From Rhizosaccharibacter radicis (GTDB taxonomy: Bacteria; Pseudomonadota; Alphaproteobacteria; Acetobacterales; Acetobacteraceae), in contig JAMZEJ010000013.1 of the NCBI GenBank assembly GCA_024508355.1, positions 1 through 45,262 on the forward strand: a stretch of DNA of 45,262 bases, given 5' to 3'. Below the pieces are notes generated by a model. The model made no database searches. It was not told where the DNA came from and worked only from the letters and a program-made list of their open reading frames with translations. This document shows, piece after piece, positions 7,618-16,654 of the stretch. A program made the position numbers and the translations under genes. The stretch's first letter is position 1. Every line of letters begins with the position of its first letter.

Positions 7618-9462
7618 ATGACCCATCAGATCGCGGCCGATGACGGCCAGGCGCCTCGCGGCCCCGACGGGGGGTTCTGGCCGATCCAGGATTATGCAGC
7701 ACTCGGGGATGGCAGGTCGGTGGCCTTGGTGGCGCCGGACGGCAGCACGGACTGGTGGTGCGTTCCCAACCTCGACAGCCCGGCGATGTTCGACCGGATC
7801 CTGCACAACGAGGGCGGCTTCTTCCAGCTCCGCCCGGTCGGCCGCTTCACGGTGACCCGGCGCTACCGCGAAGACAGCAACGTGCTGGAATCGGTGGTGG
7901 AAACGGCGGACGGCACCGCGCGGCTGACGGAATCGCTCAACAGCTCGCTGGCCGGCCGCCTGCCCTGGACCGAGTTCGCCCGCCGCGTCGAAGGCATCTC
8001 GGGAACCGTCAGCTTCAGGCTGCGCGCCCGGCTCGGCACCCAGTGCGGCACGGTGTCGCCGTGGCTGCAGCCCAATCCGAACGGGTGCATCTTCCATGTC
8101 GGCACCGTGCTGGGGCTGCTCCGGCACACGGACAACGTTCGCATCCTCGAACAGACCGACGAGCACATCGAGGCGGAAGTGACCGTGGGCGCCGACGAGC
8201 GCGCGCTGATCGCCATCCTGGCCGGCGACGACGAGCCGCTCGGCGTGCCGCCGATCCAGGAGATCGACGACCGGCTGGACACCAGCGACCACGCCTGGCG
8301 GGATTGGGCGCGCGGCATCGACTATGACGGGAAGCACCGCGAGGCGGTGCGCCGCAGCGCGCTGTTGTTGAAGCTGCTGCTTTATTCGCCGAGTGGGGCC
8401 ATCGCCGCGGCGGCGACGACCTCTCTGCCCGAGCGGATCGGCGGCAATAAGAACTGGGACTACCGCTACGCTTGGATCCGCGACTCCGCGTTCGTGGTGA
8501 ACGCCTTTCTCCGGATCGGCTCGGTGCCGGAAGCGAAGGCCGCGTTCACCTGGCTGATGCGCCGCCTCGATGATTATGGACCGCAGGTGCTGTATTCGCT
8601 GAGCGGCGACACGGTGCCGGACCAGCAGGAGCTGCCGGGCGTGGAGGGTTATCGCGGCTCGCTGCCGGTGGTGATCGGCAACCAGGCCACCAAGCAGCAC
8701 CAGCACGGCATCTACGGCGACATCTTCGAGACCGCGGCGCTGTTCGTCGGCGTGGGCAACGTGCTGGACCAGAAAAGCGCCAAGCTGCTCGCGGCCCTGG
8801 CCGACCAGTGCGCGGACCGGTGGCGGCAGAAGGATGCCGGCATCTGGGAGCTGACCGAGCTCCAGCACTACACCATGTCCAAGATCAGCTGCTGGCAGGC
8901 ACTGGCGCGGGCCTGCGAGCTCGCCGAGCGCGGGCACATCCCGGCTGACTGCCTGCCGCGCTGGTCGCGCGAGCGGGACCGGATCGGAGCCTGGATCGAG
9001 GAGAATTGCTGGTCCGAGAAGCGGCAGGCCTACGTGTTCCACCCGGGCACGGAGAAGCTGGACGCTTCCCTGGCGCTGGCGATCCGGTTCGGGTTCGACG
9101 GACGCGACCGGCTGTCCTCAACCCTGGACGCGATCAGGGCGGAACTGGGCCACGGCCCGTTCCTGTACCGCTACAGCGGCATGGAGAAGGAAGAGGGCGC
9201 CTTCCTGGCGTGTTCCTTCTGGATGGCGGAGGCCCTGGCGCTCCTGGGACGCGACGCGGAAGCGGACGAGCTGTTCTGCGAGCTGTTGCGGCGCCTGCCG
9301 CCCAACACCGGCATCATGGCGGAGATGGTCGATCCCGATACGGGGAACCATCTCGGCAACACGCCGCAGGGGCTCAGCCATCTCGGCCTGATCCACGCCG
9401 CCTGCTCCATGGCGGGAGACAAGGCCCGGCCGCTAACCGGAGAGCGGGAAGACGGCCGGTAG
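7618..9462 (+). CDS. Glycoside hydrolase family 15 protein (glucoamylase/trehalase type)
   Basis: Inverting alpha-glucosidase family, cytoplasmic because no signal peptide is seen. The 614-residue product has an N-terminal beta-sandwich (IQDYAALGDGRSVALVAPDG, then STDWWCVPNLDSPAMFDRIL) and a C-terminal (alpha/alpha)6 barrel with NKNWDYRYAWIRDSAFV, GNQATKQHQHGIYGDIFE and KEEGAFLACSFWMAEALALL, whose Glu residues suit the catalytic pair. Members act on maltodextrins, trehalose or dextran-like glucosides; the sequence alone does not decide. AGGAGGA stands 3 bases before the ATG. It follows the MATE gene by 96 bases, and the downstream dgoD is convergent. Confidence 0.88.
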   Translation: MTHQIAADDGQAPRGPDGGFWPIQDYAALGDGRSVALVAPDGSTDWWCVPNLDSPAMFDRILHNEGGFFQLRPVGRFTVTRRYREDSNVLESVVETADGTARLTESLNSSLAGRLPWTEFARRVEGISGTVSFRLRARLGTQCGTVSPWLQPNPNGCIFHVGTVLGLLRHTDNVRILEQTDEHIEAEVTVGADERALIAILAGDDEPLGVPPIQEIDDRLDTSDHAWRDWARGIDYDGKHREAVRRSALLLKLLLYSPSGAIAAAATTSLPERIGGNKNWDYRYAWIRDSAFVVNAFLRIGSVPEAKAAFTWLMRRLDDYGPQVLYSLSGDTVPDQQELPGVEGYRGSLPVVIGNQATKQHQHGIYGDIFETAALFVGVGNVLDQKSAKLLAALADQCADRWRQKDAGIWELTELQHYTMSKISCWQALARACELAERGHIPADCLPRWSRERDRIGAWIEENCWSEKRQAYVFHPGTEKLDASLALAIRFGFDGRDRLSSTLDAIRAELGHGPFLYRYSGMEKEEGAFLACSFWMAEALALLGRDAEADELFCELLRRLPPNTGIMAEMVDPDTGNHLGNTPQGLSHLGLIHAACSMAGDKARPLTGEREDGR

Positions 9463-9675
9463 GCTTCCGCCGCGCGGCGGTTCCGGCCCCACCGCGCCCT
9501 TCCCGGGGCGATCCGGCCTCCCCGTGCGCAACCGGCCGTCCCGGGCGTGACCTGCCCGGCGCGCTGCCGGCGAGTTCGTTCGGTCCACGGGCAACGGGTG
9601 CCAGTCGCGGCTTGAGGCGTCGGATCGCACGGGCGGCGACGGGACGCCGCCCGGACGCTCATCAGTTCGCGGCCG

Positions 9676-10824
9676 TCACCATTCCGCGAAGGAGCCGTCG
9701 GCGTGCCGCCAGATCGGGTTACGCCAGCGATGGCCCTCGGCCGCCTTCTCGCGCACGAATGCCTCGTTCACCTCGATGCCGAGGCCTGGCCCCTGCGGCA
9801 TGGCCACGAAGCCGTTCTCGTAGGTGAACACCGACCGGTCGGTGATGTAGTCGAGCAGGTCGTTGCCCTTGTTGTAGTGGATGCCCAGGCTCTGCTCCTG
9901 GATGAAGGCGTTGTAGCACACGGCGTCGAGCTGCAGGTTGGCCGCCAGCGCGATCGGACCCAGCGGGCAGTGCAGCGCAAGCGCCACGTCGTAGGCTTCC
10001 GCCATCGCCGCGATCTTGCGCGTTTCCGTGATGCCGCCGGCATGCGAGGGATCCGGCTGGATGATGTCCACGCAACCCTGTTCGAGGATGCGCTTGAAGT
10101 CCCAGCGCGAGAACAGCCGCTCGCCGAGTGCGATCGGGGTCGAGCCGTGCTTGGTGATCTCGGGCAGGGATTCGTAGTTCTCGCTGAGTACGGGCTCCTC
10201 GATGAACATCAGGTCGAACGGCTGCAGTTCCTTGACCAGCACCTTGGCCATGGGACGATGCACGCGTCCGTGGAAATCGACACCGATGCCGAAATGCGGC
10301 CCGAGCGCGTCGCGGATGGCCTGAACCCGGGCCAGCACCGCGTCGACCTTGTCGTGCGTGTCGACGAACTGCAGTTCTTCGGTGGCATTCATCTTCACGG
10401 CGGTGAAGCCGCGCTCCGCCACTTCCTGCGCCATTCGCGCCGTGTCGGCCGGCCGGTCGCCGCCGATCCAGCTGTAAACGCGGATGCGGTCGCGGCACTG
10501 CCCACCCAGCAGCGCGTGCACCGGCTGGCCGAGCGCCTTGCCCTTGATGTCCCACAGCGCCTGGTCGATCCCGGCCAGCGCGCTCATGTGCACCTCGCCG
10601 CCGCGATAGAAGCCGCCGCGGTACAGCACGTTCCAATGGTCCTCGATCAGGCGGGGGTCCTTGCCGACCAGATAGTCGGCCAGCTCGTCCACCGCCGCCG
10701 CCACCGTGTGGGCGCGGCCCTCCACGATCGGCTCGCCCCAGCCGGTGACGCCCTCGTCGGTCTCGATCTTGAGGAACAGCCAGCGCGGCGGCACCACGTA
10801 GGTGGAAAGCCCGGTGATCTTCAT
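9676..10824 (-). CDS. dgoD: D-galactonate dehydratase
   Basis: Enolase-superfamily enzyme that dehydrates D-galactonate to 2-dehydro-3-deoxygalactonate, the first step of the De Ley-Doudoroff pathway. The 382-residue product closely resembles E. coli DgoD from MKITGLSTYVVPP to RNPIWRHADGSFAEW. Metal and catalytic residues are seen in GVDFHGRV (Asp and His), FIEEPV, ALGERLFSR and DPSHAGGITE, with a later His in LHCPLGPIALAA. The ATG at 10824 is supported by this homology; the open frame further upstream is non-conserved. It is the last gene of the dgo operon, 10 bases after the aldolase stop. Confidence 0.95.
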   Translation of the reverse strand: MKITGLSTYVVPPRWLFLKIETDEGVTGWGEPIVEGRAHTVAAAVDELADYLVGKDPRLIEDHWNVLYRGGFYRGGEVHMSALAGIDQALWDIKGKALGQPVHALLGGQCRDRIRVYSWIGGDRPADTARMAQEVAERGFTAVKMNATEELQFVDTHDKVDAVLARVQAIRDALGPHFGIGVDFHGRVHRPMAKVLVKELQPFDLMFIEEPVLSENYESLPEITKHGSTPIALGERLFSRWDFKRILEQGCVDIIQPDPSHAGGITETRKIAAMAEAYDVALALHCPLGPIALAANLQLDAVCYNAFIQEQSLGIHYNKGNDLLDYITDRSVFTYENGFVAMPQGPGLGIEVNEAFVREKAAEGHRWRNPIWRHADGSFAEW

Positions 10825-10834
10825 GGAAGTCGCC

Positions 10835-11479
10835 TCAGTTCCTGTTGCCTGACCCTGTCGCCCGCACCCAGCCCTCGGCGAACCGCCGGGCCGAATCACC
10901 CACCTGCGCCGAGGTGGCGCCCGCCTTGTAGAGCGCCGAGCCCAGCCCGAAGCCCGCCGCGCCCGCCTCCACGAACGGTTCCATGTTGTCGGGCTCGATG
11001 CCGCCCACCGGCAGGAAGCGGGTGCCGGCGGGAAACACGCTCAGCCACGCGCGGAGCACCTTCGGCCCAAGACCTTCGGCCGGAAACATCTTCAGTGCGT
11101 CGGCGCCGTTGGCGAGTGCCGCGAACCCTTCCGTGGCGGTGGAGATGCCGGGCGTGCAGAACATTCCCGCCCGCTTGGCGGCGCGGATCACCTCGGGATC
11201 GCCGTGCGGCATCACCACCAGGCGACCGCCCGCGTCGGCCACGTCGCGTACCGCGTCCGCGCTCAGGACGGTGCCGGCGCCCACCAGCACACGGTCGCCG
11301 AACCTGTCCCGCAGCGCGCGGATGGAGCGCAGCGGCTCGGGCGAGTTCAACGGCACCTCGATGATGCGGAACCCGGCATCCACCAGCACGTCGCCGATGC
11401 CCACCGCTTCCTCCGGCCGGAGCCCGCGCAGGATGGCGATCAGCGGCAGCGCCGCCATCGCCTCGTCGATCGTGATCAT
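10835..11479 (-). CDS. dgoA: 2-dehydro-3-deoxy-6-phosphogalactonate aldolase
   Basis: Class I aldolase (KDPG/KDPGal family) that splits 2-dehydro-3-deoxy-6-phosphogalactonate to pyruvate and glyceraldehyde 3-phosphate. The 214 residues show the family pattern: PLIAILRGLRPEEA, the Glu of RIIEVPLNSP, VGAGTVLSADAV, and the Schiff-base Lys in NGADALKMFPAE. FLPVGGIEPDNM forms the phosphate site. Its ATG overlaps the dgoK stop by ATGA, indicating translational coupling. Placement between kinase and dehydratase supports galactonate rather than gluconate use. Confidence 0.93.
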   Translation of the reverse strand: MITIDEAMAALPLIAILRGLRPEEAVGIGDVLVDAGFRIIEVPLNSPEPLRSIRALRDRFGDRVLVGAGTVLSADAVRDVADAGGRLVVMPHGDPEVIRAAKRAGMFCTPGISTATEGFAALANGADALKMFPAEGLGPKVLRAWLSVFPAGTRFLPVGGIEPDNMEPFVEAGAAGFGLGSALYKAGATSAQVGDSARRFAEGWVRATGSGNRN

Positions 11480-12462
11480 GCCGTCGCTTCCCCTTCCGTG
11501 TCCGCCCCGCCGGCCGGCACGCCCGCATCGAGCCATCCCGCGCTGCGGGCGATGCGGCGCAGCCCGTCCAGCGCCGCGTCCTCGATCACCGGCACCCCGG
11601 GCGCCACGCCGGCCCATTCCAGCGCCGCCGCGTAGCGGGCACACAGCGCCGGGTCGCCGACCAGGACCACCGGGGGCCGGCCGGCGGCGTTCCATCGCCG
11701 CAACGGCGCCCGCAGCTCGTCGCCGATCAGCAGGCCGGACAGGTAGTCGAGGCTGGCGGCCGCGGCGACCTGCCCGGTCAGCACCAGCGTCCGCACCGAG
11801 AACAGCAGCGGCGTCACGCCGTCGGGCGCGTTCCAGGCGGCGTCGAACCCGCGCCGGAACGCCATCCCCGCTTCCGCCTCGTCCGCCGGCGCTTCGGCGA
11901 GCTTGGCCGGACGGCCCAGGATGCTGTGATCGCGGAGCACGGCGAACAGCTCGCCGGTCATGGCGGTGTTGAAGCTTTCCACACGCCCTGCCGCCACCCA
12001 CGCCCATTTGTTGTGGGTGCCCGGCAGCACCAGCAGCGATCGCTCCCGCAGGTCGGGCCTGAGCGCGAGGACGCCGAGGATCTGGGTTTCCTCGCCCCGC
12101 ATCACCTCCGGGGGCGACCCGCCATTCGGGTCGCCGGTCCACAGCAGACCCGGGACGATGGCGATGTCGCCGTCGCGGTCGAGGGCGTCCGCCAGCGCGT
12201 CCGGTCCGGCGGGACACCGCAGATAGGGCACTTCGCGCCACCCCTGGGCGCTGCCGACCATGCCGCAGGCGATCGCCGGGAGCGACCGGTCCCATCCTTC
12301 CGTGGCGGCGGCGAAGGCGGCCGGATAGCCGCCCTCCGGCAGCCGCATGATGCCGTGCGCCGAGCGATGCCGCGCCAGCACGGCGCCCGTGCGGTCGAGC
12401 AGCCAGGCTCGCAGCGACGACGTGCCCCAGTCCAGCGCGATCAAGGCCGCGGCGGTAGTCAT
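11476..12462 (-). CDS. dgoK: 2-dehydro-3-deoxygalactonokinase
   Basis: ATP-dependent kinase that phosphorylates 2-dehydro-3-deoxygalactonate at C6, the second step of galactonate catabolism. The 328-residue product has the DgoK start ALDWGTSSLRAWLLD (phosphate-1 motif of the ASKHA fold) and ACGMVGSAQGWREVPYL. Further on come VMRGEETQILG, VLPGTHNKWAWV, and the C-terminal LSGLLIGDELR. Its ATG overlaps the regulator's stop and its own stop overlaps dgoA, both as ATGA, so three genes are translationally chained. Confidence 0.93.
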   Translation of the reverse strand: MTTAAALIALDWGTSSLRAWLLDRTGAVLARHRSAHGIMRLPEGGYPAAFAAATEGWDRSLPAIACGMVGSAQGWREVPYLRCPAGPDALADALDRDGDIAIVPGLLWTGDPNGGSPPEVMRGEETQILGVLALRPDLRERSLLVLPGTHNKWAWVAAGRVESFNTAMTGELFAVLRDHSILGRPAKLAEAPADEAEAGMAFRRGFDAAWNAPDGVTPLLFSVRTLVLTGQVAAAASLDYLSGLLIGDELRAPLRRWNAAGRPPVVLVGDPALCARYAAALEWAGVAPGVPVIEDAALDGLRRIARSAGWLDAGVPAGGADTEGEATA

Positions 12463-13388
12463 GGCTCGGTCCTTCCGCGCAGCGTGGCCCCATCGTCCGA
12501 TCCGGGCCGCCGCGACGGCGCCGGCTGGCGCCGGACGGGCGGACGGACCGCGCGGTCGTGATCGGCGCCGACGAGGCCGGTGGGCCCGTGGCCGTTGAAC
12601 CGCCCGCCGCGCCACCCGAGCCCCGCCGAGATCGCGTCCGCCGTCGCCTGGACCTGCAGCGCCAGCGGCGCCAGCCGTTCCTCGGGAAGAAACACGGTGG
12701 CGCTGGCCACGCTGACGGAGGCGACAATGCCGCCGCTCTCGTCGCGGATCGGCACCGCGACGCAGCGTATGCCGATCTCGTTGTCCTCGCGGTCGAACGC
12801 GACGCCGCCGGCGGCGAAATACCGCATGGCCTCCTGCCAGCGGTTCCAGGACGACGGGACGTCCCCGCCACGGGCCGCCGCCGTCGCGTCGAACAGCGTG
12901 CGCCATTCCGCCGGATCCATGTCCAGCATCAACGCCCGGCCGAGCCCGGTGAACGCGATCGGCATGCGCTGGCCCAGGCGGGAGCGCATCTCCAATCCCC
13001 GGCGCCCCTCGATCTTGTCGGCATACACCACGAAGGTGCCGTCCCGGATGCCGAGATGCACGGTATCGGCGGTGTCCGCCGCGAGCTGCTCGATCAGGGG
13101 CCGCGCCACCACGGCCAGCGGCGACTGGAGGCGCGCCACCTGCCCCAGCCTCAGCAGCCGCGTGCCGAGACGGTAGCCGCCGACATGCTGGGTCAGCCAG
13201 CCGTCCCGGGCGAGCGCGCTGGCTAGACGCTGGGTGGTGCTTCGGGTGCAGCCCACCGCGGCCGCGATCGCGCCCAGCGTGGCGCACCCGTCGGCCACGG
13301 CATCCAGCACCGCGAGCCCTCGGCCGAGACTCTGCGTGCCGCCCCCGGCATTCATGATCTTCGGCTTGAAAGCGGGCTCCGCGCTCAT
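12459..13388 (-). CDS. IclR family regulator of the galactonate operon
   Basis: DNA-binding regulator with an N-terminal winged helix (LGAIAAAVGCTRSTTQRLA) and a C-terminal effector domain (IGIRCVAVPIRDESG, then GIVASVSVASATVFLPEER). As first gene of the dgo transcript it probably senses galactonate or its keto-deoxy derivative, replacing the GntR-type DgoR of E. coli; this is inferred from position. The ATG at 13388 (MSAEPAF) has GAGGGAG close before it; ATGs at 13400 and 13355 are alternatives. The product (309 residues) is about 50 longer than usual because of an Arg/Pro-rich tail after GLGWRGGRF. That tail runs up to the dgoK overlap. Confidence 0.88.
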   Translation of the reverse strand: MSAEPAFKPKIMNAGGGTQSLGRGLAVLDAVADGCATLGAIAAAVGCTRSTTQRLASALARDGWLTQHVGGYRLGTRLLRLGQVARLQSPLAVVARPLIEQLAADTADTVHLGIRDGTFVVYADKIEGRRGLEMRSRLGQRMPIAFTGLGRALMLDMDPAEWRTLFDATAAARGGDVPSSWNRWQEAMRYFAAGGVAFDREDNEIGIRCVAVPIRDESGGIVASVSVASATVFLPEERLAPLALQVQATADAISAGLGWRGGRFNGHGPTGLVGADHDRAVRPPVRRQPAPSRRPGSDDGATLRGRTEP

Positions 13389-13616
13389 GCGCTCCCTCAT
13401 AAGCGTGGCTTCCGGCGATCTCAACCCATCAATTGGAGGAACAGCCCAGCATGTGGGCAAGATGACGGGCCTCTGCAGGATCGGGCGTCGCAGCGCCCGT
13501 CGAGGCGCAGGCTCTTGTCATCTCCGGCCGAGGATGCGCAACGACACCAGAGATATGCGCCGACGCGGATCTCGCCCGTCCCATCCCGATCGTCCCGTGC
13601 GGAGACGCCGCGCGCT

Positions 13617-14627
13617 TCAACGGCAGCCGCCGCGTCGCAACAGCCCATCGTCCCGCTTTGGGTCGGCGAACGCCGACGCGGGATAGGGCGACCGCGTCGG
13701 GGTGTCGAAGCGGGCGGCGAGGATGGCGTTCCCGTCATGCGCGATGAGATCGAGCATGATCGCGTCGCTGATCCGCTGCGCCACCACCGGGGCCTTGGGT
13801 GCCCCCGCCGGCGCGACCGGGATGCCCCGCTCGGTGTCCGGCAGCTCGGGAACGCTGTCGGCGATGGTGCTCACCTCGATGAACGGCACGCGATACAAGG
13901 TGGCCACGAGGTTGGAGTACCAATCGCCGTCCTCGTCCATCACGTGGAACACCCGGTCGATCCGCTGCATGAAGTCGCGGTCGGCGAGCCACATCGTGGA
14001 CGTGCCCTGGATGCCGTAGAAGAAGATGTCGGGGCGGTCGCGCGGATGTTGAGGGTTCAGCCAGCCCGGGAGGCGGGTCGAGCCGGCGACGCGGTCGGCG
14101 GCGCAGGCCAGTCGTGCCAGCAGGGCCGGATCGAGATAGAGCGGACCGTAATGCGTCTTGCCGGCGAACCGCTCGTGGCCGAACTCATCGCCGGTGACGT
14201 CGCCGTTCTTCGACAGAAAGAAATTGCCGAAATCGACGTTGGCCGCGCCCAGGATGATGTCGCCGATCCGCATGGTGTCGGGACCGAGATGCGCCCCGGA
14301 GGTGCCGGGATACAGAAAGGCGCCGATGGTGAAATGATGCAGCATCTCCTGGGCCGCCAGGCTGCGCATCAGCGGCCCGTCGGCCGGGGCGATATTGATC
14401 ACCACGGGAACGCCGCCGATCTTCCCCGCATGGAAGGTGAACGGTCCGAACTGCTGGACCGAATCGTCGGTCAACCGGTCGAAGATCATCCGGTAGTCCG
14501 GCGGCCCAACGGGCACGAGGATGCCGAGAGCCGCCGGTGCGGCCGGCGCCGCGACCGCCCGGCCGGCGCCGGAGATCATGCAAAGAACGACGACCAACCC
14601 CAGCATCCAGCCCGACCGACCGCCCAT
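13617..14627 (-). CDS. Exported nucleoside phosphorylase/nucleosidase-like protein
   Basis: A 336-residue product with a clear Sec signal (hydrophobic residues 8-26, cleavage near AVAA). The body resembles the PNP/MTAN nucleoside phosphorylase superfamily: an N-terminal LGILVPVGPPDYRMIF, FHAGKIGGVPVVIN, then GAFLYPGTSGAHL and MRIGDIILGAAN. That is the GTSGA plus GDI pattern of the family. A Glu within PFIEVSTIADSVPEL may correspond to the substrate-binding region. The family is normally cytoplasmic, so export is unusual. It may act on extracellular nucleosides, or it may have lost activity. It stands alone on the minus strand. Confidence 0.65.
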   Translation of the reverse strand: MGGRSGWMLGLVVVLCMISGAGRAVAAPAAPAALGILVPVGPPDYRMIFDRLTDDSVQQFGPFTFHAGKIGGVPVVINIAPADGPLMRSLAAQEMLHHFTIGAFLYPGTSGAHLGPDTMRIGDIILGAANVDFGNFFLSKNGDVTGDEFGHERFAGKTHYGPLYLDPALLARLACAADRVAGSTRLPGWLNPQHPRDRPDIFFYGIQGTSTMWLADRDFMQRIDRVFHVMDEDGDWYSNLVATLYRVPFIEVSTIADSVPELPDTERGIPVAPAGAPKAPVVAQRISDAIMLDLIAHDGNAILAARFDTPTRSPYPASAFADPKRDDGLLRRGGCR

Positions 14628-14976
14628 CCCGCTTCTCCCGCCGCAGCACGTCCGGCAGGGTAGCTGATCGAGGGCTGCTGCTTGAATGCGGAACGATGAC
14701 GGTCGTCACGTCCCGGGCGGTACCCCCGCGCGCCGGGAGCGGCAGGCGAAACGTCCGCACGGCGCGGGCCGCGACTTTGGGAAAAGGAAGGCGACCGTGT
14801 CCGCGGCAGGATCCGCCCTGCCGTGCAGGCCGCCGCGCCTGGGCCGCGCCCTGTCCCATGATCCCCCGCCAGGGGCGAGGGCGATCGGCCGCAGGGCGGC
14901 CCTGGGGACGCGTCGCCGGAGGCTCAGCCGACCGTTACGCCGAGAACCCCTCGTGCCGGGGCCGGAACGTCCGCGA
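14628..14976. other. Intergenic region between gltX and the exported nucleosidase gene
   Basis: A 349-base minus-strand gap after the gltX stop. It should contain the nucleosidase promoter. Short GC-rich inverted repeats occur, but there is no U-tract terminator, tRNA or believable ORF. Overlapping frames are shadows of gltX. Confidence 0.45.
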
Positions 14977-16308
14977 TCAGCTCGCGGCGACGCGCAGCCG
15001 GCCGGCCACCCGCTCTCGGCCCATGAGCGGCAGCAGGTCGCGCATCTCCGGCCCCTTCTCTTCCCCCGTGAGCGCCAGCCGCAGCGGGCCGAACAGCTCG
15101 TGTCCCCGCCGGCCGGATCGCTCGCGAAGAGCCCCGGTCCAGTCGCGCCAGGTCTCGGGGCCCCAGGGCTCCTCGGGCAGCAGCGCCAGCGCGTCGGCGA
15201 GATAGGTGGCCTGGGCCTCCTGCACCGGCGGCACGAAAGCGCCCCCCACCACGTCCCACCAGTGGCGGGCCTCGCCCAGCATGTCGAGATTGCCGCGCAC
15301 CGCGTTCCAGAACGCGTCCGTCGCCTCGGGCGGCAACCGGTCGCGAATCTCCGCGAACGGCAGCCCGTGCAGAGCGCGGCGATTGAGGGCCAGCAGCTGG
15401 CGCATGTCGAAGCGCGGCGCCGAGCGCGACACCCGGCGGACGTCCCAGCTCTTGGCCAGCTCCTCGAAGGGCAGCGCCTCGGGATCCTCGGAGGTGCCGA
15501 GGCGCGCGAGATAGGACACCAGCGCCCGGGGCTCGATGCCGTCATGACGGAGGGCCCGCAGCGACAGGCCATCGAACCGCTTGCTGAGCTTGCCGCCCGC
15601 CTCGTCGAGCAGCAGCGGCAGGTGCGCGAAGGTGAAGCGCCTCGGGTCCGCCCCCAGCGCCTCAATCATGTCGAGCTGCACGCCGGTGTTGCTGAGATGG
15701 TCCTCGCCGCGCATCACGTGGGTGATGCCGAGCTCGATGTCGTCGACCACGGAGGCGAAGGCATAGAGCACGGTGCCGTCGGCGCGGATCACCACGGGAT
15801 CGGAGATGGGCGGCAGCTTCACCTGCGGGCGCCCCATCACCAGGTCGTTCCAGGTCACGACCCGGTCGGACAGGCGGAAGCGCCAATAGGGCACCTTGCC
15901 GTTGGCTTCGGCCTGAGCCCGCTGTTCCGGCGTCAGGCGCAGCATCGCCCGGTCGTATACCGGCGGCTTGTTCTGACGCAGGCGCAGCTCGCGCTTGAAG
16001 CGCAGCTCGTCCTCGCTCTCGAAGCACGGGTAGAGCCGGCCGGTGGCGCGCAGCCGCTGCGCCGCCGCCTCGTAGCGGTCGCGCCGATCGCTCTGGCGCA
16101 CCGTCTCGTCCCATTCGATGCCGAGCCAGCGGAGGTCCTGCTCGATGCCCCCGGCATACTCGTCCCGCGAGCGCCCGGCATCGGTGTCGTCCATCCGCAG
16201 CAGGAAGCAGCCGCCATGGCGGCGGGCGAACAAGGCGTTCGCCACGGCCTGCCGGGCATTGCCCACATGCAGCAGGCCCGTGGGGGACGGGGCGAAGCGG
16301 AGTTTCAT
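14977..16308 (-). CDS. gltX: Glutamyl-tRNA synthetase
   Basis: Class Ib synthetase that attaches glutamate to tRNA-Glu, and often tRNA-Gln in alphaproteobacteria that use the amidotransferase route. The 443-residue product starts MKLRFAPSPTG with the HIGH-equivalent HVGN. It has LLRMDDTDAGRSRDEY, THVMRGEDHLSNT and the KMSKS-equivalent GGKLSKRF. The C-terminal anticodon-binding region is helical and compact. The ATG at 16308 is fixed by conservation of the first residues. Many relatives carry two GluRS paralogues; whether this is the discriminating copy cannot be told from the window. Confidence 0.93.
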   Translation of the reverse strand: MKLRFAPSPTGLLHVGNARQAVANALFARRHGGCFLLRMDDTDAGRSRDEYAGGIEQDLRWLGIEWDETVRQSDRRDRYEAAAQRLRATGRLYPCFESEDELRFKRELRLRQNKPPVYDRAMLRLTPEQRAQAEANGKVPYWRFRLSDRVVTWNDLVMGRPQVKLPPISDPVVIRADGTVLYAFASVVDDIELGITHVMRGEDHLSNTGVQLDMIEALGADPRRFTFAHLPLLLDEAGGKLSKRFDGLSLRALRHDGIEPRALVSYLARLGTSEDPEALPFEELAKSWDVRRVSRSAPRFDMRQLLALNRRALHGLPFAEIRDRLPPEATDAFWNAVRGNLDMLGEARHWWDVVGGAFVPPVQEAQATYLADALALLPEEPWGPETWRDWTGALRERSGRRGHELFGPLRLALTGEEKGPEMRDLLPLMGRERVAGRLRVAAS

Positions 16309-16654
16309 GCGGCCGGATTTACGACGTTCGGACCGTCTTGGCGATGGCCCGGAGCGAAACGCAGGCCACGCCGACCGGCCCGAGGACGCCAGCCAGGACG
16401 AGCGGTCAGGGTGCTCGGGATCACGCACCGGCCGCGCGGGTGGCCCCCGCAGTCCCCCCGTCGTGCCGTGGCACCATCCGCGACACCATCCGGAGCGATC
16501 GGATCCCGTGGCCCGGGAAGGTGGCATACCGGCAGCAGACGCGGCCCGTGGTGACAACCTGTTGCAGTCGCGGCCAAGAACACGATCGCGGACAACTCGA
16601 CAACAAACGCATATTGCCTTTATCGTGGCAGTGCGGCATCAGCAAGAAGATCTT
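16309..16654. other. Divergent intergenic region, gltX and GT61 gene
   Basis: This 346-base region separates divergent starts and should hold both promoters. From about 16560 rightwards base composition drops (runs such as AACAAACGCATATTGCC), continuing into the first codons of the glycosyltransferase. I see no clear promoter pair or terminator. Confidence 0.45.

Noticed and set aside
6127-9042. Upstream part of a 1449-residue minus-strand frame fused to cysS
   Set aside because: It is antisense to the MATE and GH15 genes and lacks any recognisable domain; cysS begins at 6126.
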